Below, one piece after another: positions 37,187-46,104 of a DNA stretch of 64,000 bases (positions are counted from its first letter, which is position 1; every line of letters begins with the position of its first letter). The DNA comes from Methylosinus sporium (GTDB lineage: Bacteria; Pseudomonadota; Alphaproteobacteria; Rhizobiales; Beijerinckiaceae), in the NCBI RefSeq assembly GCF_003113265.1, contig NZ_PUIV01000001.1, positions 186,001 to 250,000 on the forward strand, given 5' to 3'. The notes beneath the pieces are model-generated. The model was given only the letters and a program-made list of their open reading frames with translations. It was not told the DNA's origin and made no database searches. The position numbers and the translations under genes are program-made.

Positions 37187-37984
37187 TCAGAAATAGCCGA
37201 ATTTCTTCCCCTGCACGCTCAGCAGCAAGCTCGAATCGAGCCCGAAGCTCGACCCCGAGCTCGACGTGTCGAACAGCGTCGAGAGCAGCGAGCTCTGCGA
37301 ATTGGCGTCGCCGCCGTTGTTGTAGTCGTATTGAGCTGCGAAGCGCGCGATGAAATGCTGCAGCTTCGTAGGATCCTTGAAATCGTCCAGCTTCACCTTC
37401 GAGGACAAGAGGCGATATTGCGTGTCGACCGACTGCGAGGAGGTGCTCGACGAAATGCCGAGCGCGGTCTGCACGACGGTGAATATTTTGCTGTCGGCGA
37501 GAATTCCATAGATGCTGGTCAGGCTCGGCGCGCGCTGCTGGAAATAGAGCGCGAGCTGCACGCCCGGATTCTGCTCGCCCTGGCTCGTCTCCAGCGCCTG
37601 CTCGGTGTAGCGGCTCACCACATTGTCGACGAGCGTCGAGGACGAGGTCGTCTCCTCACCATTGGCGGCGAAATCGAAAGCCTGAGCGAAGGCCTTGATA
37701 TTGGCGTTGTTGATCCTGTTGGCGAGCGACGAACTGTCGGTGAGGCCGCCCTCCAAAACTTTGCGCATGAGGCCCTTGGCGTAGGTCATGTCGCCGATGC
37801 CGAAGGCGGTCATGGCGTAATTGAACAGCCGCGCATCCTTCATGAATTCGTCGACCGACGTCACCTCGCCGATATGGTCCTCGAAATATTTCGTCTGCGT
37901 CGCCACCTCCGGCGATTTGGCGGTCATCGCCTGCCATTTCGACTGGTTATTGGCGATCTGCAGATAGGTGGAGAGCGTCGTCAT
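37187..37984 (-). CDS. DUF1217 domain protein, probably flagellum-associated
   Basis: The protein (265 aa) is rich in Ser/Gln/Asp and lacks a signal. MTTLSTYLQIANNQSKWQAM and repeated segments such as FNYAMTAFGIGDMTYAKGLM match DUF1217. DUF1217 genes often lie in flagellar clusters of Rhizobiales, but no flagellar gene is in this window, so the role here is uncertain. I chose the ATG at 37984, the usual N-terminus of the family; the frame continues to 38011. Confidence 0.8.
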   Translation of the reverse strand: MTTLSTYLQIANNQSKWQAMTAKSPEVATQTKYFEDHIGEVTSVDEFMKDARLFNYAMTAFGIGDMTYAKGLMRKVLEGGLTDSSSLANRINNANIKAFAQAFDFAANGEETTSSSTLVDNVVSRYTEQALETSQGEQNPGVQLALYFQQRAPSLTSIYGILADSKIFTVVQTALGISSSTSSQSVDTQYRLLSSKVKLDDFKDPTKLQHFIARFAAQYDYNNGGDANSQSSLLSTLFDTSSSGSSFGLDSSLLLSVQGKKFGYF

Positions 37985-38038
37985 GGAGGCGTTCCGGGTC
38001 AGGCCCGCCATTCTGCGCCAGAGAGTGTTGACGCAATG

Positions 38039-39349
38039 TTAAGTTTCGAGCTCATTGCCCTCGATCGTCAATCGCGGATATTTGGCCGCCGCGCCCGGCC
38101 GGGCGACGTCGCCCGGCTGAATATCCTGACCCGCTATCGCCGCGATCGCCGCCTTTTTCGCGCCGATGATCTTATTGCGGGCAATGACCGCCGGGCCGAC
38201 GCCCTCGCCGATCTGAAAGGTCACGCCATAATCATTGTCGACGAGGCGATTGCCCTCGACGCGTATGTTCTGGCGATAGCCGCCGCAGCGCACGCCCATC
38301 CAGCCGCCGATGACCGTATTACCGGCGATCTCGACATTGCTCTCCGCCTCTATGCCGGTGAGCCAGCTCATAATCGGACCGAACTCGTCATCGGGATGCG
38401 TCTCGTGCAGGCCGGTGATCCGATTGCCGGTGACGAAGCCGATATCCGTGCCGCGCTCGGCGTTGGCGAGCGCTATTCCGGCGCCGGCGTCGTCGATCTT
38501 ATTGTCGCGGAAGCTCGCGCGCTTGGCGCCGAACTCCGCATACATGGCGCGCTCGCCGAAGCCGGAGCAATCATTGCCGACGACCTCGACGTCATGGCCC
38601 GCATTGTTGCGCACCGCCGTATAGGCGCAGCGGCGAATGACATTCTTTTCCACGCGCACGAAGCCGGAGCCCCATATGCCGACGCCATTGCCATAGGCGC
38701 CGTCGCCGCCGGAGAGATTGCGAATATCGACGATCTCATTGTTGCGGATGCGCGAGCCCTCGTAGCGCCCGGCCGAGGTCGTCCACACCTGCACGCCATT
38801 GTCGCCGCAACGGCGCACCTTGTTATTGTCTATGTCGACGCCGAGCCCGTCGAGCGAGAAATAGCCGGCGTCGCGCACATCCTCGACGATGTTCTGCGCG
38901 AAGCGCCCGCCGCAGCGCAGCAGATTGACGCCCTTTCCGCCCGAGCGGCGGATCGTGCAGCCATGGATCGCGAGCTTCGGTATGTCGGCGAGATCGAGGA
39001 GCCCTTGTTTCGGATCGGCGAAACGACCGCCCGCGCCCTCGAAGCGCAAATTCTCGAGCGTCAGCGCCCCGAACGCGGCCGCGCGCAGCAGAGGGCCCGG
39101 CGGCCCGCTGGCCTGCAGAGTCGTCCCCGCGGCGGCGCCGAGAATGGCGATGTCGCTGTCGATCGTCAGCGAGCGAATGCGCAGCACGCCGGCCGGCAAG
39201 CGCAACACGCCTCCGCGGGCGGTCTCCGCCAGACGTCGCCGCAGCCAGTCCGTGGCGTCGGGCGCGGCGGCGTGAGCGCGCCGAAGCTGCGCGAGGCCCG
39301 CCAGAGCCGCGGCGCCATAATGGAAAAACTCTCGTCGGGTCGCTCGCAT
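38039..39349 (-). CDS. Tat-exported right-handed beta-helix protein (TIGR03808-like)
   Basis: The protein (436 aa) starts with a twin-arginine signal (MRATRREFFHYGAAALAGLA). It continues as a long run of parallel beta-helix turns, seen as repeated short Asn/Gly-containing units (GNDCSGFGERAMYAEFGAKR, RDNKIDDAGAGIALANAERG, GNRITGLHE, GNTVIGGWMGVRCGGY). Such folds bind or cleave polysaccharides; the TIGR03808 family itself is uncharacterised. It stands 54 bp upstream of the DUF1217 gene on the same strand. Confidence 0.88.
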   Translation of the reverse strand: MRATRREFFHYGAAALAGLAQLRRAHAAAPDATDWLRRRLAETARGGVLRLPAGVLRIRSLTIDSDIAILGAAAGTTLQASGPPGPLLRAAAFGALTLENLRFEGAGGRFADPKQGLLDLADIPKLAIHGCTIRRSGGKGVNLLRCGGRFAQNIVEDVRDAGYFSLDGLGVDIDNNKVRRCGDNGVQVWTTSAGRYEGSRIRNNEIVDIRNLSGGDGAYGNGVGIWGSGFVRVEKNVIRRCAYTAVRNNAGHDVEVVGNDCSGFGERAMYAEFGAKRASFRDNKIDDAGAGIALANAERGTDIGFVTGNRITGLHETHPDDEFGPIMSWLTGIEAESNVEIAGNTVIGGWMGVRCGGYRQNIRVEGNRLVDNDYGVTFQIGEGVGPAVIARNKIIGAKKAAIAAIAGQDIQPGDVARPGAAAKYPRLTIEGNELET

Positions 39350-39878
39350 CGTCGCTAATTATAGAAGCGGACTCCGGCTCGGCGACGGAAACGCCCGAGC
39401 CCGGTTTGCCGGTTGTTTTTGCAGGAGACGCGCGCCAAATCGGGCATTCCGCCTAATTTATGTAGTTGCGTTACATAACGAGCCGCGGCATAAAGAGAGC
39501 GCCCAAACGGGTAATCGTCTTGCAAAGCACCAGTTAAGGTCCCGCCTCGACGACTTTGCGACTTGCGACATCGCTCGGCTCGTAGAGGCGGTTCTCCTTT
39601 CGATGACGCTCTTCCCTCCGGAGCGGGCCTCATCCGTCGAGGTCGGTCTTTGCGGTTCAGGTTCTCACGGTGTTGTCCAAACTCCCCGTTTCGCGCACGC
39701 GCGGGACGGGGAGCCCCTTTTCTATCGCGTTCTATCCCGAAAAACCGTCGCTCGGGAAGAGACATCGCGTGGTCGCACGCGAACCCGCCCGCAGAGCCTG
39801 TCGCCGCGTCGCCCTCTCGCCTGTCGAAACGAGCGGCCTGTGCTCGTCCATGTTTCGAGCCGATGGGGAGTCCTGCCG
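39350..39878. other. 530-bp gap with palindrome and terminator-like hairpin
   Basis: No convincing protein gene was found. TTATGTA-N7-TACATAA (39458-39478) is a perfect 7-bp palindrome in an AT-rich patch. A strong hairpin, CTCCCCGT/ACGGGGAG (39682-39689 and 39706-39713), followed by CCCCTTTTC, resembles a plus-strand intrinsic terminator about 240 bp further on. Together they could bound a small RNA. Open frames here in both directions are Arg/Pro-rich and unsupported. Confidence 0.4.
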
Positions 39879-40424
39879 ATGTTCGCGGTCGACGATCTTT
39901 TGCGACGCTGGGTCGAAGAGCGCGCCGCGAGCCCGGACCCCGGCGACGGCGAATATGCGCAATTCATCGCCGATTGGCTGCCGCTCGCCTCGAGCGACGA
40001 CTGGCACAGAATGATTCTCGGCCATAATCGCGAACTCGGCGACGCGCCCTTGTTCTGGATCATGCGGCAGCCGCGCTGCGAGAAAGCGACCGCGCTCGGG
40101 ATTTTCTACCTCGCCCGGCCGGGCCTGCTGATCGCCCATGACGGCGATCGCAGCCGCGTTCCCGAGCGGCTGAAACGCGCCTTCGATTTGATCGGCGAAA
40201 TCCGAATGCGCTATGTCAACGGCTTCTATCGGGAAGCGACGATCGGTTTCGACGCGGTCGAGGCCCTGCGCCGGGAGGCCCGCCTGCCGGCGCGCTTCGA
40301 CCAGGGCGCGCTCGATCTCGTCATCCCGCCGGAAATGCGCATCTCGATCGTCGGACGAAAGCTCGGCCTGCATTATGGCGTCAGAAACGCTTTTCTTCGA
40401 GACGGCCCGCTCGGGGCGCGCTGA
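39879..40424 (+). CDS. DUF4274-like protein
   Basis: The 181-residue protein contains FIADWLPLASSDDWHRMILG followed by PLFWIMRQPRCEKATALGIF, a pattern like DUF4274 (Trp-His near the start, then a WI..QP.C...TAL.IF segment). The function is unknown. The ATG at 39879 has GGGGAG 8 nt upstream, so the much longer open frame upstream is not used. It overlaps the next gene by 50 nt in another frame. Confidence 0.7.
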   Translation: MFAVDDLLRRWVEERAASPDPGDGEYAQFIADWLPLASSDDWHRMILGHNRELGDAPLFWIMRQPRCEKATALGIFYLARPGLLIAHDGDRSRVPERLKRAFDLIGEIRMRYVNGFYREATIGFDAVEALRREARLPARFDQGALDLVIPPEMRISIVGRKLGLHYGVRNAFLRDGPLGAR

Positions 40425-40878
40425 GCGCCCGCCGGCTCCCGACGATTCGTTTTCCGCGCTCGCTTTCATCCGCGCCGCATCGAAGGCGCCGGCCGCGCCC
40501 GGGGCCTATGCGCTGCTCATCGGGCTGACGCATCCGCTCGAGGCCAACGCAGGACGCCGCGCGGCGACGCTCGCGCCGGGGCTCTACCTCTATTGCGGCT
40601 CCGCCAAAGGGCCGGGCGGGCTCCGCGCCCGGCTCGGCCGGCATATGCGGCAGGGCAAGCGGCGCCGCTGGCATATCGACCAGCTGACCGAGGCGGGCGA
40701 ATCGCTCGGCGCCTGGATCACTGAGGCGAAGGGCGAATGCGATCTCGTCGCGGCGCTCGCTGCGCTGCCGGTTCCGCTCGAAGGATTCGGCAGCTCGGAC
40801 TGCCCGCATTGCCGCAGCCATCTGCTGTTCTGGCCCATGGGCGAAGCCCCGGCTTTCCTCGCCGCGCAAAAATGCTAG
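40375..40878 (+). CDS. DUF123 / GIY-YIG-like protein
   Basis: The protein (167 aa) shows the DUF123 pattern [50 protein letters not shown], and [36 protein letters not shown]123 belongs to the GIY-YIG nuclease fold and is seen fused to endonuclease III in some archaea, so a DNA-processing role is inferred. No start with a good ribosome site was found; the ATG at 40375 overlaps the DUF4274 gene, suggesting coupled expression. It lies 28 bp before hisS. Confidence 0.82.
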   Translation: MASETLFFETARSGRAERPPAPDDSFSALAFIRAASKAPAAPGAYALLIGLTHPLEANAGRRAATLAPGLYLYCGSAKGPGGLRARLGRHMRQGKRRRWHIDQLTEAGESLGAWITEAKGECDLVAALAALPVPLEGFGSSDCPHCRSHLLFWPMGEAPAFLAAQKC

Positions 40879-40906
40879 GAAGAGCGCCGAAAAGGCGCAT
40901 CAACCA

Positions 40907-42397
40907 ATGTCAGACGAAAAAAAATCCAAGATAGAGGCGCGTTCCCCGCGCGGCCTCGCCGACCGCGACGCCGCCGAGCTGGCCGCGACCGGCCGCATGA
41001 TCGACGTCATCCGCTCCGTCTATGAGCTCTACGGCTTCGAGGCGCTGGAAACCCCGGCGATCGAATATACCGACGCGCTGGGAAAATTCCTGCCGGACCA
41101 GGACCGCCCCAATGAGGGCGTGTTCTCCTTTCAGGACGACGACGAGCAATGGCTGTCGCTGCGCTACGACCTCACCGCGCCGCTGGCCCGCTATGTCGCG
41201 CAGAATTTCGATCGGCTTCCGAAGCCGTTCCGGTCCTATCGCTTCGGCAATGTCTATCGAAACGAGAAGCCGGGGCCGGGGCGCTTCCGCCAATTCATGC
41301 AATTCGACGCCGATACGGTGGGCGCGGCCTCGCCGGCCGCCGACGCCGAAATCTGCATGATGGCCGCCGACACGCTGGAGCGGCTGGGCATTCCGCGCGG
41401 CGATTACGTCATCAAGATCAACAGCCGCAAGGTGCTGGACGGGGTGATGAAGGCCATCGGCCTCGAGGGCGACGAGAATGCCGGCCGCCGCCTCACCGTG
41501 CTGCGCGCCATCGACAAGATGGACCGCCTCGGCCCCGAGGGCGTCCGCCTGCTGCTCGGCCCCGGCCGCAAGGACGAGAGCGGCGACTTCACCAAAGGCG
41601 CCGGCCTCGCCGATGACGCCGTGGCGACGATCCTCTCCTTCACGCTCGGCGGGCAATATAAAGACGGCGAGCCGCGCTTCGGCCTGTTCGAGCTGCTCGG
41701 CCGCAGCAACGTCGGCGCGGAAGGCGCCGAGGAATTGCTCGAGATTGAGGATCTCGTCCGTGACGCCGGCTTCGGCCCGGACCGCATCCGCATCGATCCC
41801 TCCATCGTGCGCGGGCTCGAATATTACACGGGGCCGGTGTTCGAGGCCGACCTCACTTTCGAGACCAAGGACGAGAAGGGCCATCCGGTGCGCTTCGGCT
41901 CGGTCGGCGGCGGCGGGCGCTATGACGGGCTCATCGGCCGTTTCCGTTCGGAGAGCACGCCGGCGACCGGATTTTCCATCGGCGTCTCGCGCCTCTATGC
42001 GGCGCTGAAGCTGGTCGGCAGCCCGGTCGTCTCGGCCGTGACGCGGCTCGGCCCGGTCGTCGTGCTGGCGCTCGACCGCGACCATATCGCCGATTATCAG
42101 CGCATGGTCGCCGCTCTGCGCAACGCCGGCGTTTCGGCGGAGCTCTATCTCGGCTCCTCCGGCATGAAGGCGCAGATGAAATACGCCGATAAGCGCAACA
42201 GCCCGGCCGTGGTGATCCAAGGCTCGGACGAGCGCGCCAAGGGCGAGGTGCAGATCAAGGATTTGATCGAGGGCGCGCGCGCGAGCGCCGCAATCTCAAC
42301 CAATGAGGAATGGAAATCCGCCCGGCCGGCGCAATTCTCCGCGCCGGAGAGCGAGCTGGTGGGAGAGATCAAAGCGCTGCTGGCGCGCCAGGGATAG
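40907..42397 (+). CDS. hisS: histidine--tRNA ligase
   Basis: HisRS (496 aa) is a class II synthetase charging tRNA-His. Motif 2 appears as [30 protein letters not shown]. The histidine-specific motifs are [15 protein letters not shown] and [14 protein letters not shown]-terminal anticodon domain ([20 protein letters not shown] onward) follows. The length and inserted region match the longer alphaproteobacterial HisRS type. Confidence 0.95.
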   Translation: MSDEKKSKIEARSPRGLADRDAAELAATGRMIDVIRSVYELYGFEALETPAIEYTDALGKFLPDQDRPNEGVFSFQDDDEQWLSLRYDLTAPLARYVAQNFDRLPKPFRSYRFGNVYRNEKPGPGRFRQFMQFDADTVGAASPAADAEICMMAADTLERLGIPRGDYVIKINSRKVLDGVMKAIGLEGDENAGRRLTVLRAIDKMDRLGPEGVRLLLGPGRKDESGDFTKGAGLADDAVATILSFTLGGQYKDGEPRFGLFELLGRSNVGAEGAEELLEIEDLVRDAGFGPDRIRIDPSIVRGLEYYTGPVFEADLTFETKDEKGHPVRFGSVGGGGRYDGLIGRFRSESTPATGFSIGVSRLYAALKLVGSPVVSAVTRLGPVVVLALDRDHIADYQRMVAALRNAGVSAELYLGSSGMKAQMKYADKRNSPAVVIQGSDERAKGEVQIKDLIEGARASAAISTNEEWKSARPAQFSAPESELVGEIKALLARQG

Positions 42398-42436
42398 CGC
42401 GCTTCTTTCTCTCGCCCGGAAACGCCGAAGGCGCTC

Positions 42437-42456
42437 GGGCGTTCACCCGAACGCCC
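42437..42456. terminator. hairpin between hisS and mutS
   Basis: GGGCGTTC-ACCC-GAACGCCC is a perfect 8-bp stem 40 bp after the hisS stop. There is no T-run. It may reduce read-through to mutS. Confidence 0.4.
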
Positions 42457-42528
42457 CGCCCAGCGCCGCGCGCTCCCTTTGAACTTCCTGCCCTTTGTGT
42501 CTTAGTGAGACGCGAACCGAAAAAGAGC

Positions 42529-45213
42529 ATGAAGCGTCTCATGGACGAGAAACCGCGATCCGACGACAAGGCCGCCCGGCCGACGCCGATGATGGCGCAA
42601 TATATAGAGATCAAATCGGCCAATCCCGATTGCCTGCTCTTCTATCGCATGGGCGATTTCTACGAGCTGTTCTTCGAGGACGCCGAGACCGCCTCGCGCG
42701 CGCTCGGCATCATGCTCACCAAACGCGGCAAGCATCAGGGCGCCGATATCCCCATGTGCGGCGTGCCGGTGGAGCGCGCCGATGATTATCTGCAAAAGCT
42801 CATCTCGCTCGGCCATCGCGTCGCCGTCTGCGAGCAGATGGAAGACCCCGCCGAGGCGCGCAAGCGCGGCAATAAATCCGTCGTCAGACGCGACGTCGTG
42901 CGGCTCGTCACGCCCGGCACCATCACCGAGGAGCAACTGCTCGATCCAGCGCGCCCCAACGCCTTCGCGGCGCTTTCGCGGCTGCGCGCCTGCGATGGAG
43001 GCTGGCGCTATGGGCTCGCCTGCGTCGATATTTCCACCGGCGCCTTCGATGTCGCGGAGGTCGGCGAGGCGGAGCTGGCCGGCGAATTGGCGCGGCTGGA
43101 GCCGCGCGAGATCGTCGCGGCGGAAGCGATCTGCGCCGATGCGCGGCTCACATCGCAGCTCGCGCATCTCGACGCGCCGCTGACCGCGCTCGGACGCGAT
43201 GTCGGCGGCGAGAGCGCCACGCGGCGATTGCTCGATTTCTTCGGCGTCGCGACGTTAGAGGGTTTCGGCGCGCTCGGTGAGGCGGAGATCGCGGCGGCGG
43301 CCGCGGCCATTCTCTATGTCGAGCGCACGCAAAAGGGAAAGCGCCCCGCATTACGCCGTCCCTCGAGCCTGCGCCGCAGCGCGACTCTGGAGATAGACGC
43401 GGCGACGCGCGTCAATCTCGAGCTGACGCGCACGCTGAAGGGCGAGCGCGACGGCTCGCTGCTGGCGACGATCGACATGACCGCGACGCCCGCCGGCGCG
43501 CGCCTGCTCGCCGAGCGCATCGCCGCGCCCTCCACCGAGCCGGAACTGATCGCGCAGCGGCTCGACGCCGTCTCCTTCTTTGTCACCGCGCCGGAGCTGC
43601 GCGCGCGGCTGCGCGCCATTCTCGCCCGCGCGCCGGATGTGGCGCGGGCGCTCTCGCGTCTGTCCTTGCAGCGCGGCGGCCCGCGCGATCTCGGCAATAT
43701 TCGCGCGGCGCTCGCCGCCGCGCGCGAGATCGTCGCGCTCTTTTCCGCGCAGGAAGCGGCGTCGCTGGTCGCGCAGGAGATCGCCGAGCTGGCCGTCTCG
43801 GACGGCGAATTGGAGCGCGCCATTGCGACGCGCCTCGCCGACGATCCGCCGCTCGACAAGCGCGCGGGAAACTTCATCGCGCAGGGCTTCGACGCCGAGC
43901 TGGACGAAGCGCGCGCGCTGCGCGACGAGAGCCGCCGCGTCATCGCGAGCCTGCAGCAGCGCTATGTCGAGCTGGCCGAGACCAAGCAGCTCAAGATCAA
44001 GCACAACAACTTTCTCGGCTTCTTCATCGAGGTTCCGCAGGCGCAGGGCGAGAGGCTGCTGCGTCCGCCTTTCGACGCGGTGTTCACCCATCGCCAGACG
44101 ATGCAGGACGCCATGCGCTTCTCGACGCGCGAGCTCGCCGAGCTGGAGGCGAAGATCGCCTCCGCCGCCGATCGCGCGCAAGAGCGCGAGCTGGCGCTGT
44201 TCGAGGAACTCGCGGGCGCGGTTCTCGCACGCGCGCAAGAGCTGCAACGTCTCGCGCAGGGCTTCGCCGCGCTCGACGTCTTCGCGGCGCTCGGCGAGCT
44301 GGCGACAAAACGCGATTGGACGCGCCCGCATGTCGATTCTTCGCTCGATTTCGAGATTATCGGCGGGCGTCATCCCGTCGTCGAAGCCTCGCTGGAAGCG
44401 CAGGGAAAAATCTTCGCCGCCAATGATTGCGATCTCGGCGACGCGCGCGCCGGAAAAATCGCCGTCGTCACCGGGCCGAACATGGCCGGCAAATCCACCT
44501 ATCTGCGCCAAAACGCGCTGATCGCCATTCTCGCGCAGGCGGGCTCCTTCGTGCCGGCCAAGAGCGCGCGGCTCGGCGCGGTCGATCGCTTGTTCTCGCG
44601 CGTCGGCGCGGCGGATGATCTCGCGCGCGGGCGCTCCACCTTCATGGTGGAGATGGTGGAGACGGCGGCCATATTGAATTGCGCCGGCCCGCGCTCGCTG
44701 GTCATTCTCGACGAGATCGGCCGCGGGACGGCGACATTCGACGGCCTCTCCATCGCCTGGGCGACGATCGAGCATCTGCACGAGATCAATCGCGCGCGCG
44801 CGCTGTTCGCGACGCATTTCCACGAGCTGACGCAATTGACGAAGCGCATGGGGCGGCTCGTCAATCTCACCATGAAGGTGAAAGATCACGCCGGCGAGGT
44901 GGTCTTCCTGCACGAAGTGGCGAAAGGCGCGGCCGATCGTTCTTACGGCGTGCATGTCGCCGAGCTGGCCGGGCTTCCGGCGAGCGTGGTGGCGCGCGCG
45001 CACGCCATTCTCGCCGAGCTGGAGGCGGCCGATCGGCGCGCGCCGGTCGAAAAGCTCATCGACGATCTGCCGCTCTTCGCGCGCGCGGCGCAGGCGGCTC
45101 CGCCGAAGGACGCGCTGCGCGAGACGCTGGCGGCGATCGATCCCGATGCGCTGACGCCGCGCGAGGCGCTCGCCGCGCTCTATGAGCTGAAGGCGAAGGC
45201 CGCGCGCGCGTGA
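42529..45213 (+). CDS. mutS: DNA mismatch repair protein MutS
   Basis: MutS (894 aa) recognises mismatches and recruits MutL. The mismatch-binding N-terminus has [20 protein letters not shown], with the Phe-x-Glu wedge. The ATPase domain has Walker [14 protein letters not shown] from about residue 649, the Walker B/signature segment [20 protein letters not shown], and THFHELTQL. The ATG at 42529 opens the protein; an ATG four codons later is an alternative. The 5' region between hisS and mutS is not coding despite an open frame. Confidence 0.97.
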   Translation: MKRLMDEKPRSDDKAARPTPMMAQYIEIKSANPDCLLFYRMGDFYELFFEDAETASRALGIMLTKRGKHQGADIPMCGVPVERADDYLQKLISLGHRVAVCEQMEDPAEARKRGNKSVVRRDVVRLVTPGTITEEQLLDPARPNAFAALSRLRACDGGWRYGLACVDISTGAFDVAEVGEAELAGELARLEPREIVAAEAICADARLTSQLAHLDAPLTALGRDVGGESATRRLLDFFGVATLEGFGALGEAEIAAAAAAILYVERTQKGKRPALRRPSSLRRSATLEIDAATRVNLELTRTLKGERDGSLLATIDMTATPAGARLLAERIAAPSTEPELIAQRLDAVSFFVTAPELRARLRAILARAPDVARALSRLSLQRGGPRDLGNIRAALAAAREIVALFSAQEAASLVAQEIAELAVSDGELERAIATRLADDPPLDKRAGNFIAQGFDAELDEARALRDESRRVIASLQQRYVELAETKQLKIKHNNFLGFFIEVPQAQGERLLRPPFDAVFTHRQTMQDAMRFSTRELAELEAKIASAADRAQERELALFEELAGAVLARAQELQRLAQGFAALDVFAALGELATKRDWTRPHVDSSLDFEIIGGRHPVVEASLEAQGKIFAANDCDLGDARAGKIAVVTGPNMAGKSTYLRQNALIAILAQAGSFVPAKSARLGAVDRLFSRVGAADDLARGRSTFMVEMVETAAILNCAGPRSLVILDEIGRGTATFDGLSIAWATIEHLHEINRARALFATHFHELTQLTKRMGRLVNLTMKVKDHAGEVVFLHEVAKGAADRSYGVHVAELAGLPASVVARAHAILAELEAADRRAPVEKLIDDLPLFARAAQAAPPKDALRETLAAIDPDALTPREALAALYELKAKAARA

Positions 45214-45216
45214 AGG

Positions 45217-45609
45217 TCAATTCGAATAGGCTGCGTAGGCCGCATTGGCCTGAGAGGTCGTCGAGGCGCTGTCGAGCTTCGCGCCGCCGAGCGTGAGATC
45301 GCGCAAGCTCGCGAGCAGAGCGTCGATCTGCGCATAAGGGTCGGAGCCGGCCTCGGCGTCGGCGCGCGACGAATTCTGCGCGCGCTGCGCGTCGACCGCC
45401 GCGACATCGGGGGTCGACGGCCGGCGCTCGACGCTCGGCACGGTGGGCACGGTCGGCAGGCTGTAGGAGGAGATGCTGGAAAGCGCCAATGACACGGTAT
45501 TGTCCTCGATCACGATGTTCTCGTGAGCCAGTCCTACCGCGATTGTTTTAACCCGAGCGCCGGGAAGCGCGCGCAAATCGATGTGCGCCGTAAAGCCTTC
45601 GTTCACCAT
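45217..45609 (-). CDS. hypothetical protein, 130 aa
   Basis: I do not recognise this protein. It starts MVNEGFTAHIDLRALPGARV and has a beta-like first half (KTIAVGLAHENIVIEDNTVS), a Pro/Ser/Arg-rich linker (SVERRPSTPDVAAVDAQRAQ) and a C-terminal amphipathic helix (YAQIDALLASLRDLTLGG). There is no signal peptide. It ends 3 bp from the convergent mutS and begins 19 bp after the truncated TonB-receptor frame, so the two may share a transcript. No clear ribosome site precedes the ATG. Confidence 0.55.
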   Translation of the reverse strand: MVNEGFTAHIDLRALPGARVKTIAVGLAHENIVIEDNTVSLALSSISSYSLPTVPTVPSVERRPSTPDVAAVDAQRAQNSSRADAEAGSDPYAQIDALLASLRDLTLGGAKLDSASTTSQANAAYAAYSN

Positions 45610-45628
45610 GCCGAGGCGCGGCCGCCGC

Positions 45629-45904
45629 TCAGCGCCCCATCGACTGAACGCCGGGGACGAAGCGCAGCGCCTCGCCGATCGTCGTCGCCTGAATATCGTC
45701 CATGAATTTGCGCGACACGACGGTGACGCTGCCGGGAATTTCCATCACAGGGCGCTTCTCGCCGCCGGGACCCGTGACATGAGGGACGTAATAGCCGTCT
45801 TCCGCGGGCCGTGCGGGCGCTTTCGCCTTCGGAGCGGAGCCGGCCTGCGCGGCGGTCGCGATCAGCGCCGATGCGACGGCGGCGAGAATTCGAACATGAG
45901 TCAA
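45629..45904 (-). pseudogene. truncated TonB-dependent receptor (signal plus plug start)
   Basis: A TTG at 45904 with GGAG 7 nt upstream opens a 91-codon frame. A signal peptide (RILAAVASALIATAAQAGSA) precedes a TonB-plug start: EIPGSVTVVSRKFMDDIQAT followed by TIGEALRFVPGVQSMGR and a stop. Full receptors continue for several hundred residues from PGVQ, but nothing barrel-like follows. It therefore looks like a truncated remnant. An alternative is a short free-standing plug-like protein, which the intact start and signal would allow. Confidence 0.65.
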
Positions 45905-46104
45905 GACGCTTCTCCGCGCTCGAGCGAGCCTGCAGCTCACATAACGAGTAGACGCCGGTTCGGCGTGGCGAACAAGAGTTTTCAGCACGCCCGCGCAGCG
46001 CGCCGAAGCTCCTCCGACATGGGATTTTCGAAATCGCGCGCCTTGGTGGAATAGCGCGGCGGCGGCGCTAGAATGACGGAACGATTCTCTTTGGGAGCCC
46101 GCCC

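Noticed and set aside
39355-39765. 136-codon minus-strand frame between the beta-helix and DUF4274 genes
   Set aside because: Arg/Pro-rich translation, no ribosome site, and it crosses the terminator-like hairpin and the palindrome.
40910-42220. 436-codon minus-strand frame opposite hisS
   Set aside because: It is antisense to conserved HisRS motifs and has low-complexity composition.
43351-45003. Long minus-strand frame opposite mutS
   Set aside because: Its translation is Arg/Ala-rich with no domain, while the plus strand codes a clear MutS.
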